Source: JAVBQU01 sp031548675 (GTDB lineage: Bacteria; Bacteroidota; Bacteroidia; Bacteroidales; P3). Taken from it: DNA of 5,946 bases. Below, piece after piece: positions 1 to 5,897 of this stretch. The stretch covers positions 1 to 5,946 of the forward strand of contig JAVBQU010000174.1 of the NCBI GenBank assembly GCA_031548675.1, written 5' to 3'. Position 1 is the first letter of the stretch. Each line of letters starts with the position of its first letter. The notes under the pieces are model-generated. The model was not told where the DNA came from. It saw only the letters and a list, made by a program, of their open reading frames with translations, and ran no database searches. The translations under genes and the position numbers were made by a program.

Positions 1-112
1 ATAAATTGATTAATAATATTTGTTCTAAAGATACGCTATGATTATTAATTTCATTTATTTAAAGAAATTACATTAATTAGTGTTTTCTTGAACTTTACAC
101 TTAAACATGATG

Positions 113-143
113 CAAAGGTAGTTTTTTTTTGCAATACTGCAAA
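113..143 (-). promoter_or_regulatory. Leftward Bacteroidota-type promoter for a gene outside the window
   Basis: Read on the minus strand there is TTTG (143-140), exactly 19 nt, then TACCTTTG (120-113). This fits the known Bacteroides consensus of a -33 TTTG/TTG box and a -7 TAnnTTTG box. Transcription would start near 105-108 and run off the left edge. No start codon with a lasting frame lies in the remaining 105 nt, so either the leader is over 100 nt long or the product is an RNA. The match and spacing are seen directly; activity is inferred. Confidence 0.6.
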
Positions 144-269
144 TTATAAATCTACATAATCATAGAAAATAAAGGCTTAATTCAATTTGATTATTAACGA
201 TAATATTTCATGCTTTATTGTGTTATTTATCAGAATATTTTTCGCATTCTGAATTATTTTGATTTTCTA

Positions 270-364
270 TTCAAGCCTTTTCTTAGTCTTTTGTATCTTT
301 GCAATCTGCAAGTCTTTTTCAAGAAATGACACATTATGATTTATTGAAATAGTTAAGGCTTGAA
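270..364. repeat. 10-bp inverted repeat bracketing the holB promoter
   Basis: TTCAAGCCTT at 270-279 is the exact reverse complement of AAGGCTTGAA at 355-364, with 75 nt between. The left arm lies where the -33 box of the holB promoter would be expected, and the right arm lies 16 nt before the holB start codon. A shorter relative, AAGGCTT, occurs at 172-178. It may be an operator pair, an RNA stem, or chance in AT-rich DNA. Confidence 0.3.
294..301 (+). promoter_or_regulatory. Bacteroidota -7 box (TATCTTTG) for holB
   Basis: TATCTTTG matches the TAnnTTTG consensus fully. Transcription would begin about 5-7 nt downstream, near 306, giving a holB leader of roughly 75 nt. No TTG or TTTG is present 19-21 nt upstream (the bases there read TTCAAG), so the -33 half is weak or absent. 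The following leader contains an 8-codon frame at 326-352. Confidence 0.6.
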
Positions 365-380
365 CTTAATATAGAGCAAT

Positions 381-1559
381 ATGCAATTTAAACACATTGT
401 CGGGCAGCGGGAACTTATTAATAAGCTGATAAGTATTATTGAAAATGACAGGGTAAGTCATGCCCAGCTTTTTACCGGCTCGGAAGGCGTGGGTAAGTTA
501 CCCATAGCTATTGCATACGCCCAATATTTAAACTGCCTTAATCGTAAATATTTTCCTGATGCGGATAGTAAAAAGGAGCTTATTGCTGATTCATGCGGCG
601 AATGTTCATCCTGCATCAAATATGAAAAATTATCTCACCCTGATTTGCATTTTATATTTCCGAATATTACGAATGAGAAAGTTAAAAAAGATTCTTCGAG
701 CCAAAGTTTTATCGCGGAATGGACTCAATTGTTACTGCAACAAAAGGGTTATGTTTCTTATGATGAGTGGTTGAATGAACTGGGTGTTGAAAATAAACAG
801 GCTATTATCAATGTAAGAGATTGTAATAATATTATCTCCATACTTGGTTATAAATCTTTTGAAGCAAAATATAAGGTTATTATTATTTGGCTGATTGAGA
901 AGTTAGATGAGAAGACTTCTTCTAAAATCTTAAAAGTTTTGGAAGAGCCTGAGGAACGAACTTTATTCATTTTGATTTCCCAAAATCAGGAAAGGATAAT
1001 AAAAACCATACTTTCCCGAACTCAAATCGTGAAATTCCCTAAAATATCAAATGAGGATTTAATGGATTGTCTGCAAAATCAATATCAGTACCCTATTGTT
1101 GATATAAAGAAAGCAATCCGCCAAACGGAGGGAAATTTTAAAAAAACTCTATCCCTGCTGTCTCAATCTGACCAGCAACGGGAATTCAGCAGATTGTTTA
1201 TAGAATGGATGCGGGGAAGTTTTAGAGGGGATTTTGGTCAGCTTGCTGCTTTTATTCCCCAGCTTGTAAATTTAGGCAGAGAGCGTCAGAAACAATTTCT
1301 GGCATATATTCTGGATGAATTTTGCAGGTGTTTACGGCTTAATTACATTGATCAATGTGACTTGCAGTTTTTTGACGGCAGTGAACTTGATTTCATGAAA
1401 AATTTCTATCGCTTTATTAATAAGCAAAATATAACATTTTTATCTGATGTTATTGAGCAAGGAATATACCATGTGGAACGAAATGTAAATGCCAATTTAA
1501 TTTTTATGGATTTATCTATTCAGCTCAATAAAGGGTTTAAGATGGGCAAGACTTCTTAA
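381..1559 (+). CDS. holB: DNA polymerase III subunit delta-prime (clamp loader)
   Basis: This 392-aa cytoplasmic protein is the delta-prime subunit of the clamp-loader complex, which opens the beta sliding clamp and places it on primed DNA. Visible signs are the N-terminal 'IVGQ' and 'HAQLF' motifs (residues 6-31), a degenerate P-loop GSEGVGKL (33-40), a four-cysteine zinc module (C52, C72, C75, C78) followed by 'HPDLHFIFP', the 'LKVLEEPEERT' block (184-194) and the 'LSRTQ' arginine-finger motif (211-215). The P-loop lysine is followed by Leu instead of Thr/Ser, as expected for a delta-prime that does not hydrolyse ATP. The C-terminal third is the poorly conserved helical collar domain. The ATG at 381 is supported because the family motif begins within ten residues. 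The spacing between the first and second zinc cysteines (19 residues) is longer than in the E. coli protein. A DnaX (tau/gamma) relation is unlikely because of the altered P-loop. Confidence 0.93.
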   Translation: MQFKHIVGQRELINKLISIIENDRVSHAQLFTGSEGVGKLPIAIAYAQYLNCLNRKYFPDADSKKELIADSCGECSSCIKYEKLSHPDLHFIFPNITNEKVKKDSSSQSFIAEWTQLLLQQKGYVSYDEWLNELGVENKQAIINVRDCNNIISILGYKSFEAKYKVIIIWLIEKLDEKTSSKILKVLEEPEERTLFILISQNQERIIKTILSRTQIVKFPKISNEDLMDCLQNQYQYPIVDIKKAIRQTEGNFKKTLSLLSQSDQQREFSRLFIEWMRGSFRGDFGQLAAFIPQLVNLGRERQKQFLAYILDEFCRCLRLNYIDQCDLQFFDGSELDFMKNFYRFINKQNITFLSDVIEQGIYHVERNVNANLIFMDLSIQLNKGFKMGKTS

Positions 1560-1605
1560 AGTAATCCATTAAAAGCGTCTGTACAAACTTTTTATCACAA
1601 TACCA

Positions 1606-1652
1606 AAAGCAATCGGCACGAAATTAACGATTAATTTCGTGCCGATTGCTTT
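1606..1652. terminator. Perfect 22-bp hairpin between holB and tRNA-Arg, probable bidirectional terminator
   Basis: Positions 1606-1627 are the exact reverse complement of 1631-1652, with CGA as the loop (1628-1630). Each arm has a GC-rich core (CAATCGGCACG) and an A/T-rich tip and base. On the minus strand the stem ends in CTTTT (1609-1605), the last T lying just outside it, which suits termination of tRNA and PBP-operon transcripts. On the plus strand only three Ts close the stem, so termination of holB, whose stop is 47 nt upstream, may be less efficient. The hairpin begins a single nucleotide after the tRNA discriminator base. Confidence 0.7.
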
Positions 1653-1653
1653 G

Positions 1654-1725
1654 TACCCCCGGCGGGAATCGAACCCACAGCTAAGGAACCGGAATCCTTT
1701 GTTTTATCCATTAAACTACGGGGGC
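1654..1725 (-). tRNA. tRNA-Arg (anticodon CCG)
   Basis: The minus strand folds into a complete 72-nt cloverleaf. The acceptor stem is GCCCCCG with CGGGGGT (a G-U wobble at the first pair), the D stem is GTTT/AAAC around a loop containing GG, the anticodon stem is AAGGA/TCCTT, the variable loop is 4 nt, and the T stem is GTGGG/CCCGC around TTCGATT. The seven-base anticodon loop TTCCGGT places CCG at 1692-1690, which reads the arginine codon CGG. The discriminator is A (1654). The CCA end is not encoded (the next bases read CAA), so it must be added by nucleotidyltransferase, as is common in Bacteroidota. The gene lies 37 nt downstream of the PBP stop codon and has its own -7 box. Confidence 0.96.
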
Positions 1726-1737
1726 TTATTGGGCTTG

Positions 1738-1768
1738 CAAAATTACACTTTTATTTGGGTTTCTAAAA
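1738..1768 (-). promoter_or_regulatory. Promoter for tRNA-Arg overlapping the end of the PBP gene
   Basis: On the minus strand TAATTTTG (1745-1738) matches the TAnnTTTG -7 consensus, and 19 nt upstream is TTTT (1768-1765), a three-of-four match to the TTTG -33 box. Transcription would start near 1731-1733, leaving a 5' leader of only 6-8 nt before the mature tRNA. The -33 region overlaps the stop codon of the upstream PBP gene. The tRNA can therefore be made independently of the operon, though read-through from it is also possible. Confidence 0.55.
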
Positions 1769-3991
1769 ATACCCTTCTATCACATTGTCGGGCATTTGTA
1801 ATTCTTCTTGATATTTGGCACAATTAAGCTCTACAGATAGAGGTTTAGACGGTTTATCAAAGTCCTCTTTTGAGAATCGCAATCTGGGGTCGTTGATTAC
1901 TTTTTTCATATATAAACCCCAGATAGGCAATGCCATATTTGCTCCTTGTCCCATGGCTGTTGAACGGAAGTGGATGGAACGAATTTCTCCTCCTACCCAA
2001 ACGCCGGACACCAAGTTTGGTGTTAATCCCATAAACCAACCATCGGAGTTATTTTGAGTTGTTCCTGTTTTACCGGCAATAGGGTTATTTAAACCATATT
2101 TATAACGTAAACGGGTTCCGGTTCCGCTTTCTACTACTCCTTTCATCAAGTTAATGACCAAATAAGCAGATTCTTCATCCATAACTTCGTGCTGTTTCGG
2201 CATAAATTTAGCTATGGTTACTCCGTGCTTATCTACAATATGGGTTACAAAAGTAGGCTCGATATATACGCCTTTATTGGCAAAGGTACTCATGGCTCCG
2301 ACCATTTCTTCTACTGAAATATCTGCTGTTCCTAAGCAAATGGAAGGTACAGGGGGTATTTCGGAAGTAATACCCATATTATGTACTAACTGTATGAGGG
2401 CTTCGGGGGTAAAACGTTTCATTAAGTATGCGGAAACGTAGTTTACCGAATGGGCTAAAGCCCATTTTAACGATACCATTTGTCCTTCTCTGTCACTATT
2501 GGAATTGTGGGGTGTCCACGAATTGTAACCTTCGAAAGTAACGGGTATATTGGGTACTTCGGAACAAGGAGTAAATTGCTTTGACATTAACGCCAATGCG
2601 TATACGTATGGTTTAAAGGTTGACCCCACTTGGCGGCGACCTTGGTGTACATTATCAAATTTAAAATATTTGTAATTGATTCCTCCTACATAAGCCCGAA
2701 CATAACCGGTTTGAGGTTCCATAGACATCATGCCTGTATGCAGAAAATATTTATAATAGTGCAGGGAATCGAAAGGACTCATTACTGTATCTTTCTCGCC
2801 TTGCCATGTAAAAATCGTCATTTCGATAGGTTTATGGAAAGCGTCTTCTATTTCTTTATCGGATGCTCCTGCCTTTTTCATGTTTTTGTAGCGATCTGAA
2901 TTTTTCATATCGCGTTTATAGATTCCTGCAATATCTTCTTCGGACATTCTGAAAAAGGGTGCATTCTTTTGATTTGCCCAATGCTTGAAAAATGCAGGTT
3001 GTAAATCGAGCCCCATGTGTTCGGCTACAGCTTCTTCTGCATATTTCTGCATGGTATAATTGATGGTTGTATAAATTTTCAAGCCATCTTTGTATAAATT
3101 ATAATTGTTCTGTTTACACCAATCTGCCAAATACTGCCTCAAATATTCCCGAAAATAGGTTGCTATGCCTTCGTTATGGGTTTGAATGCTGTATTTTGAC
3201 ATATCTATAGGCAATACTTTTAATGAATCGTATTGTTCTTGGGTTATATATTCGGCTTTCCGCATTTGATTCAAAACAACCATACGACGCTGCATCGCGT
3301 TTTTCGGATTTTTCTTTGGGCTATAATACGTGGGTGCTTTAAGTAAGCCTATCAACATCGCTGCTTCGGGAGTATTGATTTCGGCAGGCGTTTTATCAAA
3401 ATAGGTTTTCGAAGCTGTTTTTATTCCGAATGAATTACTTCCAAAATCAACTGTATTGAGGTACATGGCAATAATCTCTTCTTTTGAATAATTGCGTTCG
3501 AGTTTAACGGCAATGACCCACTCTTTCAGTTTACGAAAAATAATCCCGATTTTTGAAGTTTCTTCGCGGGGAAAAAGATTTTTGGCTAATTGCTGGGTAA
3601 TGGTACTCCCTCCTCCTGAACTTCTGTTTCCTCCTAGCACGGTGCGAACCAAAACCCGCGAAATACTCCGCATATCGATACCGGCATGGTTATAAAAACG
3701 TTCGTCTTCTGTAGCTACCAATGCGTGTACCAACTCGGGAGATAAATCGGAATAATGTATATTTGAGCGGTTTTCGATATAATAGCGTCCGAGCAGTTTT
3801 TGATCTGCTGAATAAATTTCGGATGCCAGATTACTATTGGGGTTCTCTAATTCCTCGAATGACGGCATAAATCCTAACCAGCCCAACGACATGAAGGTAA
3901 AAAGTAAAGCGACAACACCTAAAATAATGGCGTAAATCTGCCACATTCTTTTGATGATGGATTTATCAACTGTTTGTTTGGATGATTTCAT
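1763..3991 (-). CDS. Bifunctional class A penicillin-binding protein 1A
   Basis: This 742-aa enzyme (counted from the ATG at 3991) joins lipid II into glycan strands and cross-links their peptides in the periplasm, anchored in the inner membrane. In order: a basic N-terminus, one transmembrane helix (about 18-38), a GT51 glycosyltransferase domain with catalytic Glu95 in 'EDERFYNHAGID', then 'GGGSTITQQLAKNLF' and a second acidic residue, Glu157, in 'RKLKE', a linker/insert (about 265-410), and a transpeptidase domain with the serine motif STFK (Ser457), SVN (515-517) and KTG (641-643). All catalytic motifs are intact. Length is normal for Bacteroidota PBP1A. The frame also opens ten codons earlier at a TTG (4021), but the ATG gives the usual short cytoplasmic tail, so I prefer it. 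It follows gldH by 99 nt with no recognisable promoter between, so it is probably cotranscribed from ricT. The symbols mrcA, ponA and pbp1A are all used for this family. Confidence 0.95.
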   Translation of the reverse strand: MKSSKQTVDKSIIKRMWQIYAIILGVVALLFTFMSLGWLGFMPSFEELENPNSNLASEIYSADQKLLGRYYIENRSNIHYSDLSPELVHALVATEDERFYNHAGIDMRSISRVLVRTVLGGNRSSGGGSTITQQLAKNLFPREETSKIGIIFRKLKEWVIAVKLERNYSKEEIIAMYLNTVDFGSNSFGIKTASKTYFDKTPAEINTPEAAMLIGLLKAPTYYSPKKNPKNAMQRRMVVLNQMRKAEYITQEQYDSLKVLPIDMSKYSIQTHNEGIATYFREYLRQYLADWCKQNNYNLYKDGLKIYTTINYTMQKYAEEAVAEHMGLDLQPAFFKHWANQKNAPFFRMSEEDIAGIYKRDMKNSDRYKNMKKAGASDKEIEDAFHKPIEMTIFTWQGEKDTVMSPFDSLHYYKYFLHTGMMSMEPQTGYVRAYVGGINYKYFKFDNVHQGRRQVGSTFKPYVYALALMSKQFTPCSEVPNIPVTFEGYNSWTPHNSNSDREGQMVSLKWALAHSVNYVSAYLMKRFTPEALIQLVHNMGITSEIPPVPSICLGTADISVEEMVGAMSTFANKGVYIEPTFVTHIVDKHGVTIAKFMPKQHEVMDEESAYLVINLMKGVVESGTGTRLRYKYGLNNPIAGKTGTTQNNSDGWFMGLTPNLVSGVWVGGEIRSIHFRSTAMGQGANMALPIWGLYMKKVINDPRLRFSKEDFDKPSKPLSVELNCAKYQEELQMPDNVIEGYF

Positions 3992-4090
3992 GGTTTCTGA
4001 TTTCAAAATTTCATGTTTCAAGATTGCTGAAAGCTTAGCGTTTTTTTATTCCCTACAGAGATTGCAGATTTTCTTGTCACATGCCTCATG

Positions 4091-4585
4091 TTACTTGTCA
4101 CTATTTTTCTTTTTATGTTTGATTATTCGCAACCCAACGTTATATAATCCTTTATTATCTCCTTCCCTGAATCCATGTTGAATAACAAAACGATAGTTGC
4201 CAAGCATAGGAAATCGTACATTTTGCTGAAAACGAAACCTGCAATCGCGATAATCTCCGGAGCCTTTTCCAATCCATTTTCCTTGTAAATCTGCCAGATA
4301 GCATTCTACTGTATCTACTGCCTGTTCGCCGTTAGGGAAAATAGTTTTTATAAAAAAGAATGCATTAGAATTTCGATAGGTTTCTGAATTCCGAACATTT
4401 ACATAAAAATCATAGGGTGTAATCGTATCTGTAATATTTACAGTAAGGGTAATCGTATCTTTTGCTTTCCAGCCATTTACATCAACCGGATAAGATTGGT
4501 CGAGCAGAACATCATCGCCTGAACATGAAGTCAAAAACATGCCGAGAAAGAGAATGCAGCTGCATAGAATTTTTATTTTTCTCAT
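4091..4585 (-). CDS. gldH: Gliding-motility lipoprotein GldH
   Basis: This 164-aa protein starts with a lipoprotein signal peptide: basic MRKIK, a hydrophobic stretch, and the lipobox LTSC, so Cys21 would be lipidated and the mature protein membrane-anchored outside the cytoplasm. The mature part shows features I associate with GldH: a Trp-lysine-aspartate segment ('GWKAKDTI'), 'ITPYDFYVNVRNSETYRNSN', 'DTVECYLADLQGKWIGKGSGD', a 'FPMLGNYRF' turn, and 'VGLRI' near the end. Length fits the family. In Flavobacterium johnsoniae GldH is needed for gliding, linked to the type IX secretion genes. Homologues persist in many non-gliding Bacteroidota, so its role here may be in envelope function instead. 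The start lies 10 nt after the ricT stop, a clear operon arrangement. The C-terminus is strongly basic (HKKKNSDK). Confidence 0.88.
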   Translation of the reverse strand: MRKIKILCSCILFLGMFLTSCSGDDVLLDQSYPVDVNGWKAKDTITLTVNITDTITPYDFYVNVRNSETYRNSNAFFFIKTIFPNGEQAVDTVECYLADLQGKWIGKGSGDYRDCRFRFQQNVRFPMLGNYRFVIQHGFREGDNKGLYNVGLRIIKHKKKNSDK

Positions 4586-4595
4586 AAAATGAATC

Positions 4596-5825
4596 CTATT
4601 CGTATAAAGTCCAATCTGTTTTTTCCTGTTCTTGGTTGGCTACAGCTCCGGACGATTGCATTTCTACAATGTAATCATCTAATTGCTCTGGGGTTTGATT
4701 TTTTTTATTCATAGCAATAATTTTATTTGCAGAGTCTACGCTTATTGCCATTAACTCGTAAGGTGTGTCTTGATATGAATACCACATAATCCGTTTAAAT
4801 ACATCTGTTTTCCGATGAAATGCATTTCCTTTCTTCGTTTTCAAAGGAGTGGAAGTATTTGGAAAGTCTTTCATTTCATCTACATATACATCATATTCAT
4901 AGTTTAAGCAGCATTTTAATTTACCGCATTGCCCTGCTAATTTTTGCGGATTGAGCGAAATTTGCTGCACCCGGGCTGCATTGGTAGTAACTGAACGGAA
5001 ATTGGTAAGCCATGTTGCACAACACAGTTCTCTTCCACAAGCAGCAATACCTCCCAAACGGCTTGCTTCCTGCCTGATACCAATTTGACGCATTTCAATT
5101 CTTACCTTAAATTTATCGGCTAAAACTTTAATTAAATTACGAAAGTCGACACGTTCGTCGGCAGTATAATAAAAAATAGCCTTTGATGCGTCTCCCTGAA
5201 ATTCAACATCGTTTAATTTCATTGCTAATTTTTCATCAATCGCTATTTTACGGGCTTCTACTCTTGTAGAATCTTCTAAATTAACTGTACTTACCCATTT
5301 TTCTACATCTGAAATTTTAGCCCTGCGAAAAACTTTTTTGAGATTATCGTTGGGGGAAACTCCTTTTTTCTTCATTTGAATCCGTACAATTTCTCCTGCT
5401 AGTTCCACGATCCCGATATCATGTCCGGGAAGTCCTTCTACTGCAACAATATCGCCTTCTCCTACCTCCATCCCTTCGGGTAAGCGGAAAAACTCTTTCC
5501 GGCTATTTTTGAAGCGTATTTCTACGCAATCACATTTTTGATATAAAGCGGGTTCTTTTAATGCATTCATCCAATTTGAAGAATGTAATTTACCGCAGCT
5601 ACAACTTTCGTCGGTATTTATTTTTACATTTTGAGGTGCTTGACAGCAGCCACGGGAAAGGAATGTGGAAAAACTGACATCATGATTCCTTATTTTTAAT
5701 TCGGGAATATCATTAAAGTCTTCATCTTCCTTTATAGATTCTGAAAGATGCTCATTAGATGAGGGATATTTGCCTGAGGTAGTTTTTTTTTCTTCTTCGG
5801 CAGGTATATTATCGTTGATTTCCAT
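4596..5825 (-). CDS. ricT: PSP1-domain protein, RicT (YaaT) homologue with cysteine-rich N-terminus
   Basis: This 409-aa soluble protein contains the PSP1 domain (about 165-250, with 'AIFYYTADERVDFRNLIKVLADKF') and the characteristic RicT cysteine block 'CGRELCC' (C263, C268, C269) and 'CGKLKCCLNYE' (C300, C305, C306). In Bacillus subtilis RicT (YaaT) belongs to the RicA-RicF-RicT complex, which carries Fe-S clusters and influences RNase Y-dependent mRNA maturation, competence, sporulation and biofilm formation. Six further cysteines lie in the N-terminal part (C60, C61, C75, C77, C98, C100), outside the block I recognise from Bacillus. The first 45 residues are acidic and low-complexity, likely disordered, as are the last 30. 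The ATG at 5825 is supported by a promoter about 20 nt upstream. It is first in the ricT-gldH-pbp1A operon. Molecular function in Bacteroidota is not established; metal or Fe-S binding is inferred. Confidence 0.9.
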   Translation of the reverse strand: MEINDNIPAEEEKKTTSGKYPSSNEHLSESIKEDEDFNDIPELKIRNHDVSFSTFLSRGCCQAPQNVKINTDESCSCGKLHSSNWMNALKEPALYQKCDCVEIRFKNSRKEFFRLPEGMEVGEGDIVAVEGLPGHDIGIVELAGEIVRIQMKKKGVSPNDNLKKVFRRAKISDVEKWVSTVNLEDSTRVEARKIAIDEKLAMKLNDVEFQGDASKAIFYYTADERVDFRNLIKVLADKFKVRIEMRQIGIRQEASRLGGIAACGRELCCATWLTNFRSVTTNAARVQQISLNPQKLAGQCGKLKCCLNYEYDVYVDEMKDFPNTSTPLKTKKGNAFHRKTDVFKRIMWYSYQDTPYELMAISVDSANKIIAMNKKNQTPEQLDDYIVEMQSSGAVANQEQEKTDWTLYE

Positions 5826-5844
5826 TTATTCCAAAATATTTCTG

Positions 5845-5875
5845 CAAAGTTACATTTTTCCGCTGTAAAAAGAAA
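5845..5875 (-). promoter_or_regulatory. Promoter of the ricT-gldH-pbp1A operon
   Basis: On the minus strand TAACTTTG (5852-5845) fully matches the TAnnTTTG -7 box, and TTTC (5875-5872), 19 nt upstream, matches three of four positions of the TTTG -33 box. Transcription would start near 5838-5840, leaving a leader of only about 14 nt before the ricT ATG. No Shine-Dalgarno sequence is visible; the leader is A/T-rich, as is usual in this phylum. Confidence 0.6.
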
Positions 5876-5879
5876 CTTC

Positions 5880-5897
5880 ATCTATTTGAAAATAGAT
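5880..5897. repeat. 18-bp palindrome just upstream of the ricT promoter
   Basis: ATCTATTT at 5880-5887 and AAATAGAT at 5890-5897 are perfect inverted repeats separated by GA. It sits immediately upstream of the -33 element of the ricT promoter, about 40-57 nt before the inferred start of transcription, a position typical of activator or dimeric regulator sites. It lacks a GC core and a following T-run, so it does not look like a terminator. Its A/T-rich make-up means chance is possible. Confidence 0.35.

Larger units (their letters stand above)
1..380. other. AT-rich divergent intergenic region, no gene seen
   Basis: This 380-nt stretch holds no supportable coding sequence on either strand; the few ATG codons open frames of about 11 codons or fewer. 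It contains a leftward promoter (113-143), a rightward -7 element for holB (294-301), and a 10-bp inverted repeat (270-279 and 355-364). It is visibly richer in A and T than the flanking gene. It is best read as a divergent control region between holB and an unseen gene left of the window. Confidence 0.7.

Noticed and set aside
559..774. 71-codon frame inside holB
   Set aside because: It is an out-of-frame shadow of holB, whose own frame carries the P-loop, zinc module and SRTQ motif over this stretch.
1606..1725. tRNA 3' end plus palindrome as an integration (att) site
   Set aside because: No integrase, no duplicated tRNA 3' fragment and no foreign-looking genes are seen; a terminator explains the hairpin more simply.
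1639..1827. Plus-strand open frame of 62 codons across the tRNA and the end of the PBP gene
   Set aside because: It reads antisense through a confident tRNA gene and the 3' end of the PBP gene, and its protein resembles no family I recognise.
1815..3695. Several plus- and minus-strand frames of 60-89 codons within the PBP gene
   Set aside because: All overlap the PBP coding frame, which has intact catalytic motifs throughout; none has a promoter or a recognisable product.
4026..4047. Short stem followed by seven Ts on the plus strand, terminator-like
   Set aside because: The stem has only five pairs including a G-T wobble, and no plus-strand gene runs into it. In the minus orientation, where the operon is transcribed, it lacks a T-run.
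4073..4101. Direct repeat CTTGTCAC at 4073-4080 and 4094-4101 at the gldH end
   Set aside because: Only 8 bp, two copies, no flanking structure; too short to support a mobile-element footprint or regulatory site.
3951..4181. Plus-strand 76-codon frame spanning the PBP start and the gldH end
   Set aside because: It is antisense to two confident genes and their spacer, with no plus-strand promoter box ahead of it.
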